A DNA stretch of 64,000 nt from Cerrena zonata (taxonomy: Eukaryota; Basidiomycota; Agaricomycetes; Polyporales; Cerrenaceae): the NCBI GenBank assembly GCA_038087015.1, contig JASBNA010000005.1, positions 1,488,001-1,552,000 of the forward strand. The letters are read 5' to 3'. Each line of letters opens with the position of its first letter. Position 1 is the first letter of the stretch. The notes under the pieces were generated by a model. The model was not told where the DNA came from. It worked only from the letters and a program-made list of their open reading frames with translations, and ran no database searches. Positions 48,062-60,407 of this stretch are shown piece after piece. The position numbers were made by a program, and so were the translations under genes.

Positions 48062-49520
48062 ATGCCCTCTCTTAACTACTTTCTCTTCCAACCGAGATCA
48101 TTTGCTGTTGCATCGATAACAAGTGCTGTAGCCCTGACAGTGATCATAAGTTACTCATGTTTAAAGCAGGCAAGCTCTGTGAACACCAAGCGACTGAGAG
48201 CCAAAGTAAGTTTTATTTCCACTTTAAGTGATAAACCGTTGTATAACATCATGTCATTTAGCTTCCAAAAGCCCTTGCATTATGGAGAGTCCCGGGTGAG
48301 GATATTGATGACGAGGACAGCGAGGCAATCTGGAAAGCGCTGGATCCGCTCCTCAGACAACATGAGCTAGAGCAATGGATCTATGGTGGCCTTTCATATC
48401 TCGATGCTCCTGGAGACGATGTACGTATGCCCAGAGGCTACGCTTATATTGGACCGAGTCGGGCGTCGGGCGAAGGCAATGTGGGCACTGCTCGCTCGCT
48501 TTCAAGGATGCAGTATACGGTATGTTACAGTTTGGTATTTCCAGAAGCTATGAACTAAAATTGGTTGTTACTAGAACGCTACATTTAGAATTGTTCGTAC
48601 AAAGGATGGCCACGACGTCACTGTCCGGCCAATCAGACTAGGTACTGAAGGCATTGAACATCTAAAAATTCTAAGGAAGGTAGCAACTGGTCCGCTCGCG
48701 CTGCTAAGCAATAATCATACCCTACCCATGGTCGATACAATTGAGTTCGAGGACGTGACTCTCGGAATCTTTCCTCTGACAGGAAATGACATGGAAATGG
48801 CTTTCGACTTCTGGGCACAAAACTCGGTAGGCGATGTAGTCGACATGATCCTACAAGCTCTTGAGGTCAGTTGAGAGCTTTCCTGCAGATCTCCCTTACC
48901 GCTGACACGAATCGTTCAGGGGCTCGCATTTCTCCATGAACAAAAGATTGCGCATAGGGTGAGTTTCTTCATCCCATCTAACGTACATACTGAAACGAAT
49001 TTATTATAGGATGCAAATATATCCAACTTCGTGGTGCAGTATCATCCCGAGTCATTGCGCACCATCACGGTGGCCACCTCCCGACCTAGAGTTTATATCA
49101 TAGACTTTGAGGCTTCAGTTATGTTTCCCGAGGAATTGCCCTTCGAGAGCTGTGTTTGTGTTGGAGTGCCGACTGGCGGGACAATCACCCAATGGGCACG
49201 AGCACTCCCACCCGAAGTGGCTTCAGGCGAACCCTATTCACCTTTTAAGTTGGATGTGTGGCAGTTCGGCTACAGTTTTACCGGACTGTGTACGTACAGA
49301 GTAAGTCATGTATCTATATATTCAGTTGGGCGGTATATTGAGCGTCGTACTTGTACAGACAAGTATTGCTGCGATAGACGATATTTTGATCAACCTGGTC
49401 AACGATGATGTTGGGCATAGACCAAGTGCGAATGAAGCGTTGAGCATGCTGAGGGGTGTGGTGTGCAGTTTGGCACCAATTGATATGCTCATCCCTCCCA
49501 TTGTTACGGAAGAACGATGA
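48062..49520 (+). CDS. Membrane-anchored kinase-like protein, subfamily 2 (copy G)
   Basis: Six exons join in frame to 394 aa: 48062-48205, 48262-48519, 48575-48865, 48920-48958, 49010-49300, 49359-49520. The anchor exon encodes SFAVASITSAVALTVIISYS, then a basic stop-transfer stretch. Landmarks are SGEGNVG, HDVTVRPIRL (Arg for Lys), QKIAHR|DANISNF (HRD-x4-N, intron between R and D), VYIIDFEASVMFPE (DFE for DFG), LPPEV, SPFKLDVWQFGYSF and GHRPSANEALSMLRGVV. All splice sites are standard. It lies 10 kb from copy F and on the opposite strand, yet exon 2 is almost the same at the protein level. This suggests a fairly recent inverted duplication. Partner and substrate are unknown. Confidence 0.88.
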
Positions 49521-49959
49521 AACTGCATGGATATTCACATCTGTTTACTGTTGCCTCTACCTGTTACTTCCATGCAATCGTTGATTCTAAGTTAAAGTTA
49601 AAGTTATTCTCTCATCACTTGTGGGCTTCTCTTCTGGCTAAAGGCATTGCTGATGTCAATGCATCGTGATATCAAATGATTGCGACCATGATTCCGTGCC
49701 GGTAGGTTCGACTCGGAGAATCAATAATACCCTGCACCATATAAACTATAGAAGTATGGTCACGGTGTTAGTTCTCTACCATCTGTGACCTGATAATCTG
49801 ATGAATTAACCCCATACGTACTATGAAGATTTAGAAAAAGACGAACAAAGGAACAAAGGCATGTACCGTTGGTAACCTTACTCGTAGGGACAATTGCATA
49901 TAAGCTTATCGGATTTGTGGCAGGATCGAAGCCCCCCGCACTCAAGCGGAGACATAATA

Positions 49960-50110
49960 GATGTGGCGTATTTATTCCATTCAGGGCTCTACCATGCATC
50001 GGTCGTAGATGATGACTTCCTTTGACCCTCTTTCTGTCCCACTGAAGTCACTTGTTGTCATACCAGTGACGTCTGAGATGCTGGCTGCAATTAGTAGTCA
50101 AAATATCATA
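49960..50110 (+). pseudogene. Promoter-plus-exon-1 relic of a subfamily 2 kinase-like gene
   Basis: GATGTGGCGT at 49960-49969 is followed 43 bp later by ATG 50012. The reading MTSFDPLSVPLKSLVVIPVT aligns with the anchor exons of D (MIASLNPLSVPLKPLAVISV) and F. The later part of the helix and all other exons are missing. It sits about 490 bp downstream of copy G, as if a second gene had once followed it. Confidence 0.6.
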
Positions 50111-50235
50111 TTCGAACTCAGACACCAGTCGGTCCGATGGTTGAATACGTGATGGAAGCTGACTACTGAATGGTATCAGAAGTCTTGTATAGGTACAGTC
50201 AAGTTCCAATTCCACACTCCAGAGTAAGCCTTCGA

Positions 50236-51419
50236 TCAAGAATAGTAAAATCTGTAATATCCTGGCAGCATGTGCGCAATGGAGAGCCATGTCTATGTGT
50301 GTTGTTAGCTCATGTTAATTCCCAACAGCAAACATAAGCGCAAATGGACTCACATTATACCAGTAATGATATGTGATTTTATCGTGAGGCTCGGATCGTA
50401 GACAAAAAATCCGAACACCCGCAACCCCGGCCAACAGCACAAACCCCATTTTAGTGAGCCAGCCTAACTCCCAAACGTACCACGACAGGAAAGACCAAGC
50501 GACCAGGAGTACTGGCGTTATGAGTCGGGCAAACTCAGGATGAGTGATCGCGAGAGTTCGGCGACCGATGGAGGTGTCACCTTCAACATCCTGGAAGTCT
50601 TGAGTATGGATGGTAGTAGCTATAATGGTCACACTATAGGAAAGGGCGACGATTCCAGTACGGTCAAACAAAGACCGGTCGTTGTCTAAGATTCGGGCAT
50701 CAATATTATGGTCAATGTTGAGGTGACGAAAGGTATCAGCACATACTAGCAACGAGAGTTGTCCCTGTTTCAAATGCGGCGTATCCAAGCGCATTTAACC
50801 CGTTTCTGACAGTCCAGTGACTGGAATGACCTTCCACTTCATTGTAGAGAATAACGAGTGCGGAAAATATCACACTGGCACAAAAGACCTCTCGACTGTA
50901 CCAAAGTGAGTACAGGCAGCATACCGGGACGAGTGCCCAGCGTAAAATAACGGCATCCCGCAGAATTATGCGGCCTGCAGGAAGAGGTCGATACGGTTTA
51001 TTCTGTTTATCTTCCTCCGGACTCAAAGTCTGATTAGAAACATCGGCCTGTAAAATGTGCATCCAAAGCCAGACGGCTGCATGAATGGCATTAACAAGAT
51101 GTGGATCATGTGCTGCTGCTACACCAAAACAGGTCTGAAATATTTGATTAGCATAGCTCACCAAGAAACGAAATGGAGATACTGGAAGGACGTACAACCG
51201 GGATCAAGACGGTCTTAATGTCTGATTTGGTGAATAGGTACAATGTATAAACATGGTTTAAAAGGGTGGTAAGTGGTGCCCTAGATGCATGCACGGTCAA
51301 ACCAACCCCTAGGCCTATCCAAGATAGAGTTGACCACTAAGAGGGATATACAATTGTTAGATTCTCTTACTGTCTATGGCGGACAGCACAGGAATGGGTC
51401 GTTTGGTGATCCTATCCAT
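50236..51419 (-). CDS. UbiA-family prenyltransferase
   Basis: These integral membrane enzymes attach isoprenoid chains to aromatic or other acceptors. The fungal type here is often tied to meroterpenoid or indole-terpenoid chemistry. Several exons join on the minus strand, ending at TGA 50236. The first Asp-rich motif is VSNQTLSPEEDKQNKPYRPL, followed by PAGRI. The second is DFQDVEGDTSIGRRTL. Helical segments lie between them. The end reads NTWLSIAHMLPGYYRFYYS after an intron at about 50292-50353. The N-terminal part LFTKSDIKTVLIPV is clear from about 51336 down. A candidate start at ATG 51419 (MDRITKRPIPVL) cannot be spliced in frame to it: the available intron would be 34 bp and out of phase. 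The true start is therefore unresolved. No other biosynthetic genes lie beside it except a P450 relic. Confidence 0.82.
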
Positions 51420-52590
51420 GGCGAATAGATAGTCGGAATCAAGCTTGACAGGAGATACTTCTAGAGATATCGTGAAATATAGAAGACAGCTCGGAGGAAA
51501 GCTTGGGTGGTCTCTGCTCCATCCTAGATTCGTTGGGTGTTATATGTTCATATTTCTGCTGTCAGCGCGGACTGTCAGCTGTGGTGTCCCTTGGCAAACA
51601 CAAAGTCGGCGAGGCGTGCAGCATATCCCTACCAGTTACAGCGCAAAGTGATACAGAGCTGTTCAAGTTGGAAATTATCACATATCCCGGGGGCGTCCAG
51701 TCCGAAATATTCTGAATCCATCATCTAAAAGCTTGCTGGTAGGACCCCTAGTGCCGATGCACACACCACTAGCTAACTCCGTTTAGATCAAGAGACAAGT
51801 ACGATTAGATATGGTAGTCTCTTTGGCTTTGAGAGAGAGCAGGCAATGCTCAGATCGAGCCAGCGCCCGTCGACTCGGAAACTCGTCGTTCCGAACTCCG
51901 ATCGTTCGCTGACTACTTGTATCGGGCTCTTATTTGAAGTAAATCTTCTGGGGTACTAATCCAACGACCTGTCAGCCAACTCATTCGATAGCGTCCCAGC
52001 CACAGTGTCACGGTTAAGAGAGAGCAGTATTGAATATTATGGTCACGGTTTTTGTGAGTTCAGAATATTGATACTATACGACTTTTTTCGGAGGTATCTC
52101 ATTTTATCATCGATGTATCATCATTTTTCAGGTGTGACCCCCGAGTAAGCACTACTGTGTACCTATCTCAAGTGACTAACGTACTAACGTACCAACTACA
52201 ACTTTTACTTGCTACCAAGACAGCCTGAGGCGGTCGTCATCGACTCACACCAATGACCAACGCGGGTCAAATTTGCACCTATAGCATCGCCTAGAGAATT
52301 GTATCAAGGAGTCCTGCTCGAGCAGCTGATCCGAGTTACCCTCCGATGTGTCCATGATAACTGTCTCCTCGCCGGTATTGTGATAAGTTCCCTACCGCGC
52401 ATGCACTGCGGTGGACCCTTTCCCTATTATCAGCGCGATACTCACCACATCCGAAACACCTAATCTGCCTCCGAAGCATATGTACGTGAGCCATCTTTTG
52501 AAGCTCAATTACCGTATCTGCTTCAAATAGGTCTTCGTGTGGTAAGTCCCGCGTTCCTGTTTCGTCTCATTCTTACTGTATCTCATTCCT
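51420..52590. other. Intergenic, nothing recognised
   Basis: Short unconserved frames only. This is the upstream flank of the prenyltransferase and of the P450 relic. Confidence 0.4.
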
Positions 52591-53545
52591 ATTGCAAGGC
52601 ACACCTCTGGTGCTCCGTAAACATGAGCCAAAAGATATTACTCAAGGAGCGCTAGCCTCTTGGATGTTCGTTAAACAGCTCACGTTGCAATCGGCCTTCG
52701 TCACCGTAATATCATACATTGCATTCCGATGTCTAGTCATATTATGCCATGTACCACCCTTCCATCGTTTAGCGGAGAACCCCGGTCCTTTCTTCAGTAA
52801 AAGTAAATTCACGCAACTCATTTTAATGTGGAAAGTGTATGCATCTCAAAATTCCGGAATGGCATACTAAACCTGGTCACATTATTATATTTGTATTGGT
52901 GAGTAACTTCTGTTTTCAGCCCTAGAAGATATTTAATATTATTTGAACATGTAAGACCGAACGACCTCTGTCATCGACGCCTCCGTTGTGCCCTCAGTTC
53001 TTGGCGGAAACGGCCCGCCCAAAGGACAACGGAAGTCAATCTTCCCCTGTCATTGATCAAATGTCCATGATAATTTTATCAGAATATCAGACCCGACAAG
53101 TCCCAAACGCACCTCTCAACATTCTTGGAATGCATGGCGAAGCTCATTAAAAGTTATGGAGCCGAAGTACTGGAAAGTTCTGGAGACAAGATGAAGGTGG
53201 GTCTCGACCGACACAACCCCTGTTCAAAACGTTAATTACTCAGGCTTTTCATAGATACATTCCCCAGGAACTCAAGTATATGTATTCCCTTCATCGTGAT
53301 CCTCGATATTCCCGCTCTCACGGCCCACAAGACTCATTCCTTTCGTCAAACTCGGATCAAACAACGTCTCAGTCTGCGTTCAAGCCAGACGTTAGATGGT
53401 TCGACAGGAAATGCTCGTGTTGATTTCACTTCTCTTGCAAAAACTTTGAGTTTGAGTTCGTACCGAAGTTCAAAGCACGGGATGCTGACATATGGGAGGA
53501 TAAGATATTGGATTATAAGGTGATCTCAAGAGCGAATTAGCTCTT
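52590..53545 (+). pseudogene. Probable cytochrome P450 relic
   Basis: The first part encodes a hydrophobic anchor (FVTVISYIAFRCLVILCHV) and then HRLAENPGPFFSKSKFTQL, like the proline-rich hinge (xPGPF.AK.T.L) of membrane P450s. It ends at a stop. Near 53255-53420 the frame reads YIPQELKYMYSLHRDPRYSR, like the stretch before the haem site (HRDPRYFSP) of P450s. The I-helix, ExxR and haem Cys loop are not found. The parts are too close for a full enzyme of about 500 aa. It is probably a decayed gene that may once have worked with the neighbouring prenyltransferase. Confidence 0.4.
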
Positions 53546-53706
53546 GGAGTTGCTTATTCCATTTGCATTCCTATTTTGGTGCCTTCCATGTTTGCAATTT
53601 GGTCATATAGCGTAATCGGGACGCGAGGCAGATACGACAGTTACCAGTATCCTATACCATATTACAAAAACCATCAACCTTGGTCATATACTTGATAATT
53701 CTATTT

Positions 53707-56700
53707 CTATACACCGACGACGATTTGACGTAGCTCTTGGACAGTGTCCACTAACTCTTTTGCCATCACCCGAACCACCGAGTCTTCGTCAGTAGCGGCA
53801 ACGTAGACGACAGTATGCTTTGCTCTGTCAAGGAGCGGAAGGGGTAGTGCGTAGGATGCCCCCAAACTGCCTTCGAGTATCTGTTCGGCCTGCGATTTGA
53901 GCAGTAGGGTTAGTAGATATAATGCGGCCCGTCGCAAGGGGGGTAACTTTGAGTTGACTACCGTCGGTTGGGAATCCATATTCACTCGGTCTTTCTCTTC
54001 TGTGTTCTGCGCCTCCTTCGGTCCTGGCTGCTTGGAAGCAACTGATTCAACTTGAAGTAAATCAATCATTGCGCCGAGTAGTTCGACTGTGTATGGAAGA
54101 AGAGCCAAAGGACTTGTACCGACACATTGTGCCAATAGTGACAAGGCGGAGGTTCGAAGAGCGGTCGGGAGATGAGATGTTCGTGTTATCTGGAAAAGAG
54201 GAGGCACCAGGACGTCGGCTTATATAGTACACGAAATGAGCATTGTGTAGGACAGAGGTATGCATAGCTTACCATATATTGGAAGTGCGTCACCACATCT
54301 TCTGATGACTTGTCCAAGTGCTTCTCCGATACGCGTACGCTGATCTACGTCATGCCTTGTGAATGCGGTGCTGGAAACCCCCTCTGAGCCTTGAGCGTAC
54401 AAATCCACGAGACCCTTCAACGTGTCTTTCCCGAAACCATCGACCATAGCTGAGAGGCCTTGGACGGCATTTAGGAAGATATATGAGTCATCATCCTGTA
54501 ATGACTGAAGAAAGATAGACAAAATTCCGGGCACGAGAGCCTTGTCGATTGATGAAGGTTCCAGTTGACCTCCGACTGTTGAACGAGACGACACTAACTG
54601 TCGTAACAAAAGCAAGCCATGCGCTCTGACTGGAAGCAACGGATCCTGTAAGAGTTTTAACGCCTTTTGATAAGTACCCTGGGCGGATTCCTCTGAAGTC
54701 GTCCGTTTCGGCTTGGTTTGGGTTGAAGTCGACGAAGATGCCAATCTGGCTATCAACACCATTCGTGCTTCTCGTGCTAGTGGTTTAACGTTTTCTGCCC
54801 CAGACTTCGCTAGTTTATCTAGAAGGTCAAAGATCTCATCAAGTATCGGTGTTGTTTGAATCGAGAGGTCAGGATTAGCTATTTGAATCTTTAATTAGAA
54901 GGTTATCCTGAAGGAATAGGAGCTTGACGTAGTACCTTCAAGAATAGAGAGAAGAAGGTTAACAGCAGTGGTTGTCATGTCATCTCCGTCTTCTCCATCT
55001 CCGGGTTCTCCATCGTCATCGTCGTCGTCGCTATCTGCATCACCTAAATCTGGATCTTCGACTTCGTCGTCGATTATACGTAGGTCTTCCATTCGCAGGC
55101 CGGAACCTCTGTGTCTATTCGAAGAAGGTTTTATTGCATCGGCATTCTGGGTAGCAGTCTCCAACGCATGTTTGATGAATGTAAGGATGTGATCTGGTTT
55201 CTTCAGGATATTTGTTGAAGCGTTATCCGACGCAAGTTGACTCTGGATTTGCATTACAATTTGAAGATAGAGCAGAGTTCTACCGCCATTGGAGTAAGAG
55301 ACAAAAAGATAATCAGATATACTTCCTCCAAAACATACCTCATGGGATCATGATCAGATGTAACTTTGCTCTTCTGGTATGCCTCGAGCAGTTTAACGAA
55401 GATGTCGCCAGTTATATCAGACCGATCTATGGACTTCAGATATTGTACGAGGTGTACCGGGTCCGGTTGCAGGTGCAAAATATTTGCATCTGGATTCAGC
55501 TCACCGCTATCTTCCGCTTTTTGTAGATCCTCGGGTGTGAACAATGAAAAGGAGTGCAACTGATTCTCGCTGGAACAAAATGTGTCATTATTGAATGGAA
55601 GAGTCAGAAAGAATTAATACCTTTTCTCGATTTTCATCACTTCTCCGGCGATACCCACTTGCCAGCACCCACCCTCTCCCTCCACGATTAACCACAGGGA
55701 AGCGATACCTTCATCAGTTCCAACCAGTCGTCCCCAGGTAGTTAGTAGACCGTTTGCAGAAACCCTTAACGCAGGATCTGACGTCCTATGACCGTCAAGA
55801 GTACTGGAGAGCGCATAAAGTGACGGAATGATAGGCGTTAGAAGGCGAGAGATAAGAGTCGGTGAAGGATCCGTGTTAATGAGAAGAGTCTGTATTGTTG
55901 CCAATGCCTTCGTAGGAATAAGCTCGTCTGTGCGAGAGGAATCATCGCGGGACTGAGTAGCGAGCTCAATAAAAGGTCTGTGAAGCAGGGGAAGCAGTAT
56001 GCGAGAGGGTGTGCTCGAGCACTCCAGGCTCAAGAGATTAGATACAGTGAAGGCAGCCGCACGTTTGTACGTCGAGGGTATATCTGGTTCCCTTGAAGAT
56101 AATATAGCAACCAGCTGAGAAGTAACGATGCGATGGTATTCCTAAACGGGTCAGCTGTTAGTAGCAGTACGCTCAAAATATTGCTTGTTTACGTACTTCC
56201 TCCGGGACACCTTTGGGAACTATCCGTAGCAGGCGGGAAATCTGCTCTAATTTGTCCAGAGGCGCCTCCTCATTTGATTCTTCTTCATCTCCAAATACAC
56301 CTAGAAATAGACCCTTCACGCCATGCGGACGCATAATCTGCCTCCCTAGCAGGAAGCTACAAGTCTTCCGGACATACGTAAGGATTGAAAGATCGTTAAG
56401 AATTGTTGTCAACGCAGCAATAACCTTCATGGCAGGAAGACTGCAAGATCAGTATGAGAATGGTACATAAAGAAAATACTATATCACTAACATCGACAGC
56501 AAGTGCATGATGAGAGGACGGAATCGATCGACGGGGGTGACAGAATCCGTAGATTGTGACTTCGGGAGCCACCCCAAAGTGATTCCGGCCTTGAACAAAT
56601 CTGACAGATGTTGATCCAGTACGAAAACGCTTATGTGTGTTGACGCTACTGGTCCAGAGATGCCGGTAGGTAGAAGGATTATTAGGAGTTTATCAACCAG

Positions 56701-57174
56701 ATCACAAAGGGCTTTAAAGTCATCTGGTACTGTAGTAAGGTCGATCACTTGTACCCCACTCCTGCGTAAACCAATAGGTGCTGTATTTGGAATAGCAGCA
56801 GTGACTCGTTGTAGCATAGGTTCGATTCCCCATTTTACAAGGATTGACAGAAGCGTTCGAATGTATGATAGATCTCGAGTCCCTATGATGTATTCGTCCT
56901 GCGAATTAGCCTCCTTAGTAGCAGAAGCATCTGCCGGTTTGTCGATGAGCTTTTGTACGCGTGAAACAACATGTAGAGCTTCGCGTGCGGTTTCTAGCTG
57001 GACGTCCTCAAGAGATTTATTGGATCTATCAGTTGGTGGGAATTCCATATGTTGTTCATATTGCGTTAATCTTGCTATTAGTATGGACTTAAGTTCCGGA
57101 GTGACTTCACCACGAGAGGATCCTGCGAGATGTGATCCCGCCGCAATGGTCCTAACAAGTTCAGGGCTTTGCAT
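53707..57174 (-). CDS. RTP1: RTP1 / TANGO6-family HEAT protein (RNA polymerase II nuclear import factor)
   Basis: Yeast Rtp1 helps carry assembled RNA polymerase II into the nucleus, and the animal relative is TANGO6. Seven exons join in frame to 1046 aa: 57174-56492, 56440-56197, 56141-55621, 55569-55339, 55279-54936, 54878-54273, 54218-53707. The protein is built of alpha-helical repeats. An acidic low-complexity stretch (DADSDDDDDDGEPGDGEDGD) lies before the first conserved C-terminal block (ARMVLIARLAS, LLQDPLLPVRAHGLLLLRQL). The second block holds LPPLRRAALYLLTLLLKS and ends VVRVMAKELVDTVQELR. These two blocks correspond to the RTP1_C1 and RTP1_C2 domains. The promoter region holds a double GATAAG box (57336-57348). 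It appears intact. Confidence 0.82.
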
Positions 57175-57335
57175 ACCAGCGAGTAAGCTGGAGTATATCG
57201 GGGTGAGATTAGTATTTGAATACTGGACTAGAACGTAAACGTACGCGGCGATGATGGGAGGTTGAAAACAAGGTTGACAACTTGAGCCGAAAATCCATTA
57301 TTCAATTTCTTGACAAATCATTCGTAAGGCAGAAA

Positions 57336-57348
57336 GATAAGATAAGAT
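57336..57348. promoter_or_regulatory. Double GATAAG box upstream of RTP1
   Basis: GATAAGATAAGAT lies about 160 bp upstream of the RTP1 start. It repeats the 13-mer found before TRAPPC2L (40601-40613). Confidence 0.4.
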
Positions 57349-57674
57349 TTCCGCTTTCCCGGAGCGCCCATTTTATGTCGCAGCGACCTTCACCCTGGAC
57401 AACTTGAAGCCAGACTCCGACGTTCTTCACAAACTTGAACTATAACCACTACTGTAGCCGGCTATACGACCTTTGAAGAATCTATAGGATAATTCACGTT
57501 ACTGACATCAAAATCTTTAATTAGAGAGGGCCCACATTGTGCTCTATACAATACTACGTATGGTACGGAACTTGGATGCTTACATTTTCGCAATGGTATA
57601 GAGCCAATGCTTACATATAATAATCTGATAGACATCTCATCCTGAGGGGAGAAACAATGGATACTTAGCATTAT

Positions 57675-60003
57675 CCTCTGAACCTCAGGAACACGAACAA
57701 TACTCCCCTACAGATGCTGCTGCGGCTACCAATTACCCCGTACCGACCTCTCATGATGTCGATATTGATGCGAAGCATGGTGGTACTTTGACAATACATC
57801 CAGATGGACACTCGTACACTTACTCATATGGCCCAAGAGGAGTGGCAGGACTTTTCCATAACAAGTTTACTATGGGCGTCGCTGGTCTCGCATCACTTGG
57901 TGGTGTAACGTTTGGATATGACCAAGGTGTTATTGCTAATATTCTCGTCATGGAGGACTTCAGACAAAAATTTCCAACTACATCGTGGCAAATTGGACTT
58001 ATCAGTCGGTATCCATAACATTACCACTTTGTGCAATGCTAACGGGCTTCGACTTCAGCTGCCATGCTTGAGCTAGGATCACTCATTGGCGCTCTGTCAG
58101 CTGGTATCTTCGCTGATCGTGTCTCTAGACAAACAGCCATTTTGATTGCGAGTAGTAAGACAATTTACTGTATCCCCTAAACCTGAAATTCTTATTCACA
58201 CCCTCTAAGTTGTATTTTGTATTGGCTCAGCATTGCAGTTCGGCGCGCAGAGCGTTCTGCATCTCATAGTGGGACGCGGTATTGGAGGTCTAGGTGTTGG
58301 CGCATTGAGGTATTTTGTGTTTATTCTCTACAGTAAACGATGTCCTGAAACCTTGCTTCAGCATGCTCTCCCCTTTGTACATGGCAGAGATTAGTCCCCC
58401 AGAAGTCCGCGGTTCACTAATGGCTCTTGAACAGCTTTCGATTGTCTCTGGCGCTGGTTTCGGCTTTTGGTTCGGCTTCGTTTGTCGAAATCGTGAGTAG
58501 TTTTGATGTTTGTCTCTGTATGTAGAATCTGACGTTGCTGGTAGTGCCTGGCTCCGCGTCCTGGCGTACGCCACTTGGCTTTCAACTGTTACCTGGCCTT
58601 TTCCTTGGAGCCATCTGTCTCTTTCTCCCCTCATCTCCCCGATTACTTGTAGCTCACGGTGAGAACGATGAAGCATTAAGAACTCTGGCTAGACTTCGTC
58701 TGCGTAAACCCGAAGAGGCTGCGACAGATCCATTACTACAGGTACGATGGTGTGCAATTGCCCTGGTGACATTTTTCTGATACATCTCGTCATTGTAGAT
58801 TGAGTCATTGGAGATGCGTGTAGAAGTAGCACTAGAACAAAGAACGATGGGCGATGTCAAGACTGGTGGGTTTTATGCCGAGATCAAGGCATGGTCCTAT
58901 CTCTTCACTAAGCGATACTACAAGAGGACCATGATTGGTATCCTGATGATGGTGTTTCAACGTTAGTAATTTCATCTCATGAAACCGACGATCGCTGAAC
59001 AAATGCTAGAATGGAGCGGGATTAATGCACTATTATATTATGGTCCAACCCTGATGAAACATCTTGGGATGGAAGACGAGACTGGGACGTTAGTGGTGGC
59101 AGGCGGAATCTCGATCGTGCAATTAATCGCTGTGTTCCCTGTTATTTTGTATATTGACCGCTTAGGTATTGTATTATCTTTTGCTATACTCTTGTACACA
59201 TACTGATACTTCCTAGGACGCCGACCTTTACTTAGATGTAAGCTTCGCTGTCCGTATGCGTACTATAGGATTGACACTGATACCGATAACAGGGGGTAGT
59301 GTGGTCATGTTCCTTTCGCATATGACCATTGCTCTTTTAGTGAAACAGAATCAGTCTGATTGGCCACACCATAGCACAGCCGCATGGACGGCAGTTGGGT
59401 ATGTTGCCTAAGAATCCTATGTCGTAGTGATTTTAGCTCATTTTCCACCTTTCCCCCTTTCTTCAAGATGTACTTATGTGTTCACTATGGCATATGGGAT
59501 GAGCTATGGTCCTATCGGTTGGATTCTTCCTAGCGAAGTCTTCCCGACATCAGTCCGAAGCAAGGGTGTGGCTCTATCAACCTCCTCTAACTGGATTAAT
59601 AACTGTACGTTTCATTCTTACTGGATTAATCACTCCGAGTCGTCTTGACCTCATATTTCTCAGTCCTTATTGGTCTGGTTACCCCCGTGCTTATGGATCT
59701 ATCACCCTCGTATGTCTTGTATTACTACTGCTACATACTTTGTGATAGGCTACTGACACTTCCTCATATACAGAATCACTTTTATCATTTTTGCAACTGC
59801 TTGCTTCTTTGGCTACTTCTGGTCTACTTATGTCGTCCCCGAAACTGCCAATGTCTCGTTGGAGGAGATCGACGCTGTTTTTGGGTCAACTGTGGGTCTG
59901 CAAGACGCCGAGTATAAACTTCAGGTATATAGATCCTTTCCTCAGTAGAGTTTATTTTTCTGATCTTCAGGGTCGTATTAGATCGAAAGAGAGCTCGGGT
60001 TGA
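57675..60003 (+). CDS. MFS sugar transporter
   Basis: This 12-helix sugar:proton symporter belongs to the fungal sugar porter family. Exons from about 57675 to TGA 60003 give: an N-terminal tail (GHSYTYSYGPRGVAGLFHNK), FGYDQGVIANILVMEDF, VGRGIGGLGVGALS, SPLYMAEISPPEVRGSLMAL (the family loop motif), an intracellular loop, QQWSGINALLYYGPTLMKHL by splicing, DRLGRRPLLR, SEVFPTSVRSKGVALSTSSN and VPETANVSLEEIDAVFG. Introns are 45-70 bp, and one exon (around 59218-59239, RRPLLR) is about 20 nt. The first coding exon is not resolved: the open frame upstream of 57788 has no in-frame ATG, so a short exon must lie before about 57670. The substrate cannot be told from sequence. Confidence 0.86.
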
Positions 60004-60407
60004 CTGATTTGATCGCTAGCTTGGCTGCGGGTGAACAATGATGATGTCGTACTGACACATATCTTGGGGTGGAGGGATATTTATATTAGTTTCTGTGTAT
60101 AGTCTCCGTACTCGATATAATGTTAATTTCTTGTCCGTTTGCGTAAACTCCGGTTCCGTGCCTTTTCTTGGATACCTGCCAGATTGGGTAGCGAGTAATG
60201 CTGCTTGTGGGCGTCTGATGTGCACGCACCTCGGCCTCCTACCTCGACATTCTTGTTCTGAGCTCGTTTATCCATTTCCAACCTCATAGGAACTTTGCAT
60301 CTTCCAATTTCTCAACCCTACCTGGACTGGTCGTACTATTAGCTTGGTTACAAACAAGACACATCCGCCCCACAGGCACGGTGTCGTAGGACATCAAGGC
60401 GTCGGGC

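Noticed and set aside
49700..49730. tRNA-like GGTTCGACTC stretch
   Set aside because: No acceptor stem or anticodon arm can be paired around it.
51371..51419. First exon of the prenyltransferase from ATG 51419
   Set aside because: The only intron available would be 34 bp and joins out of frame, so the start is left unresolved.
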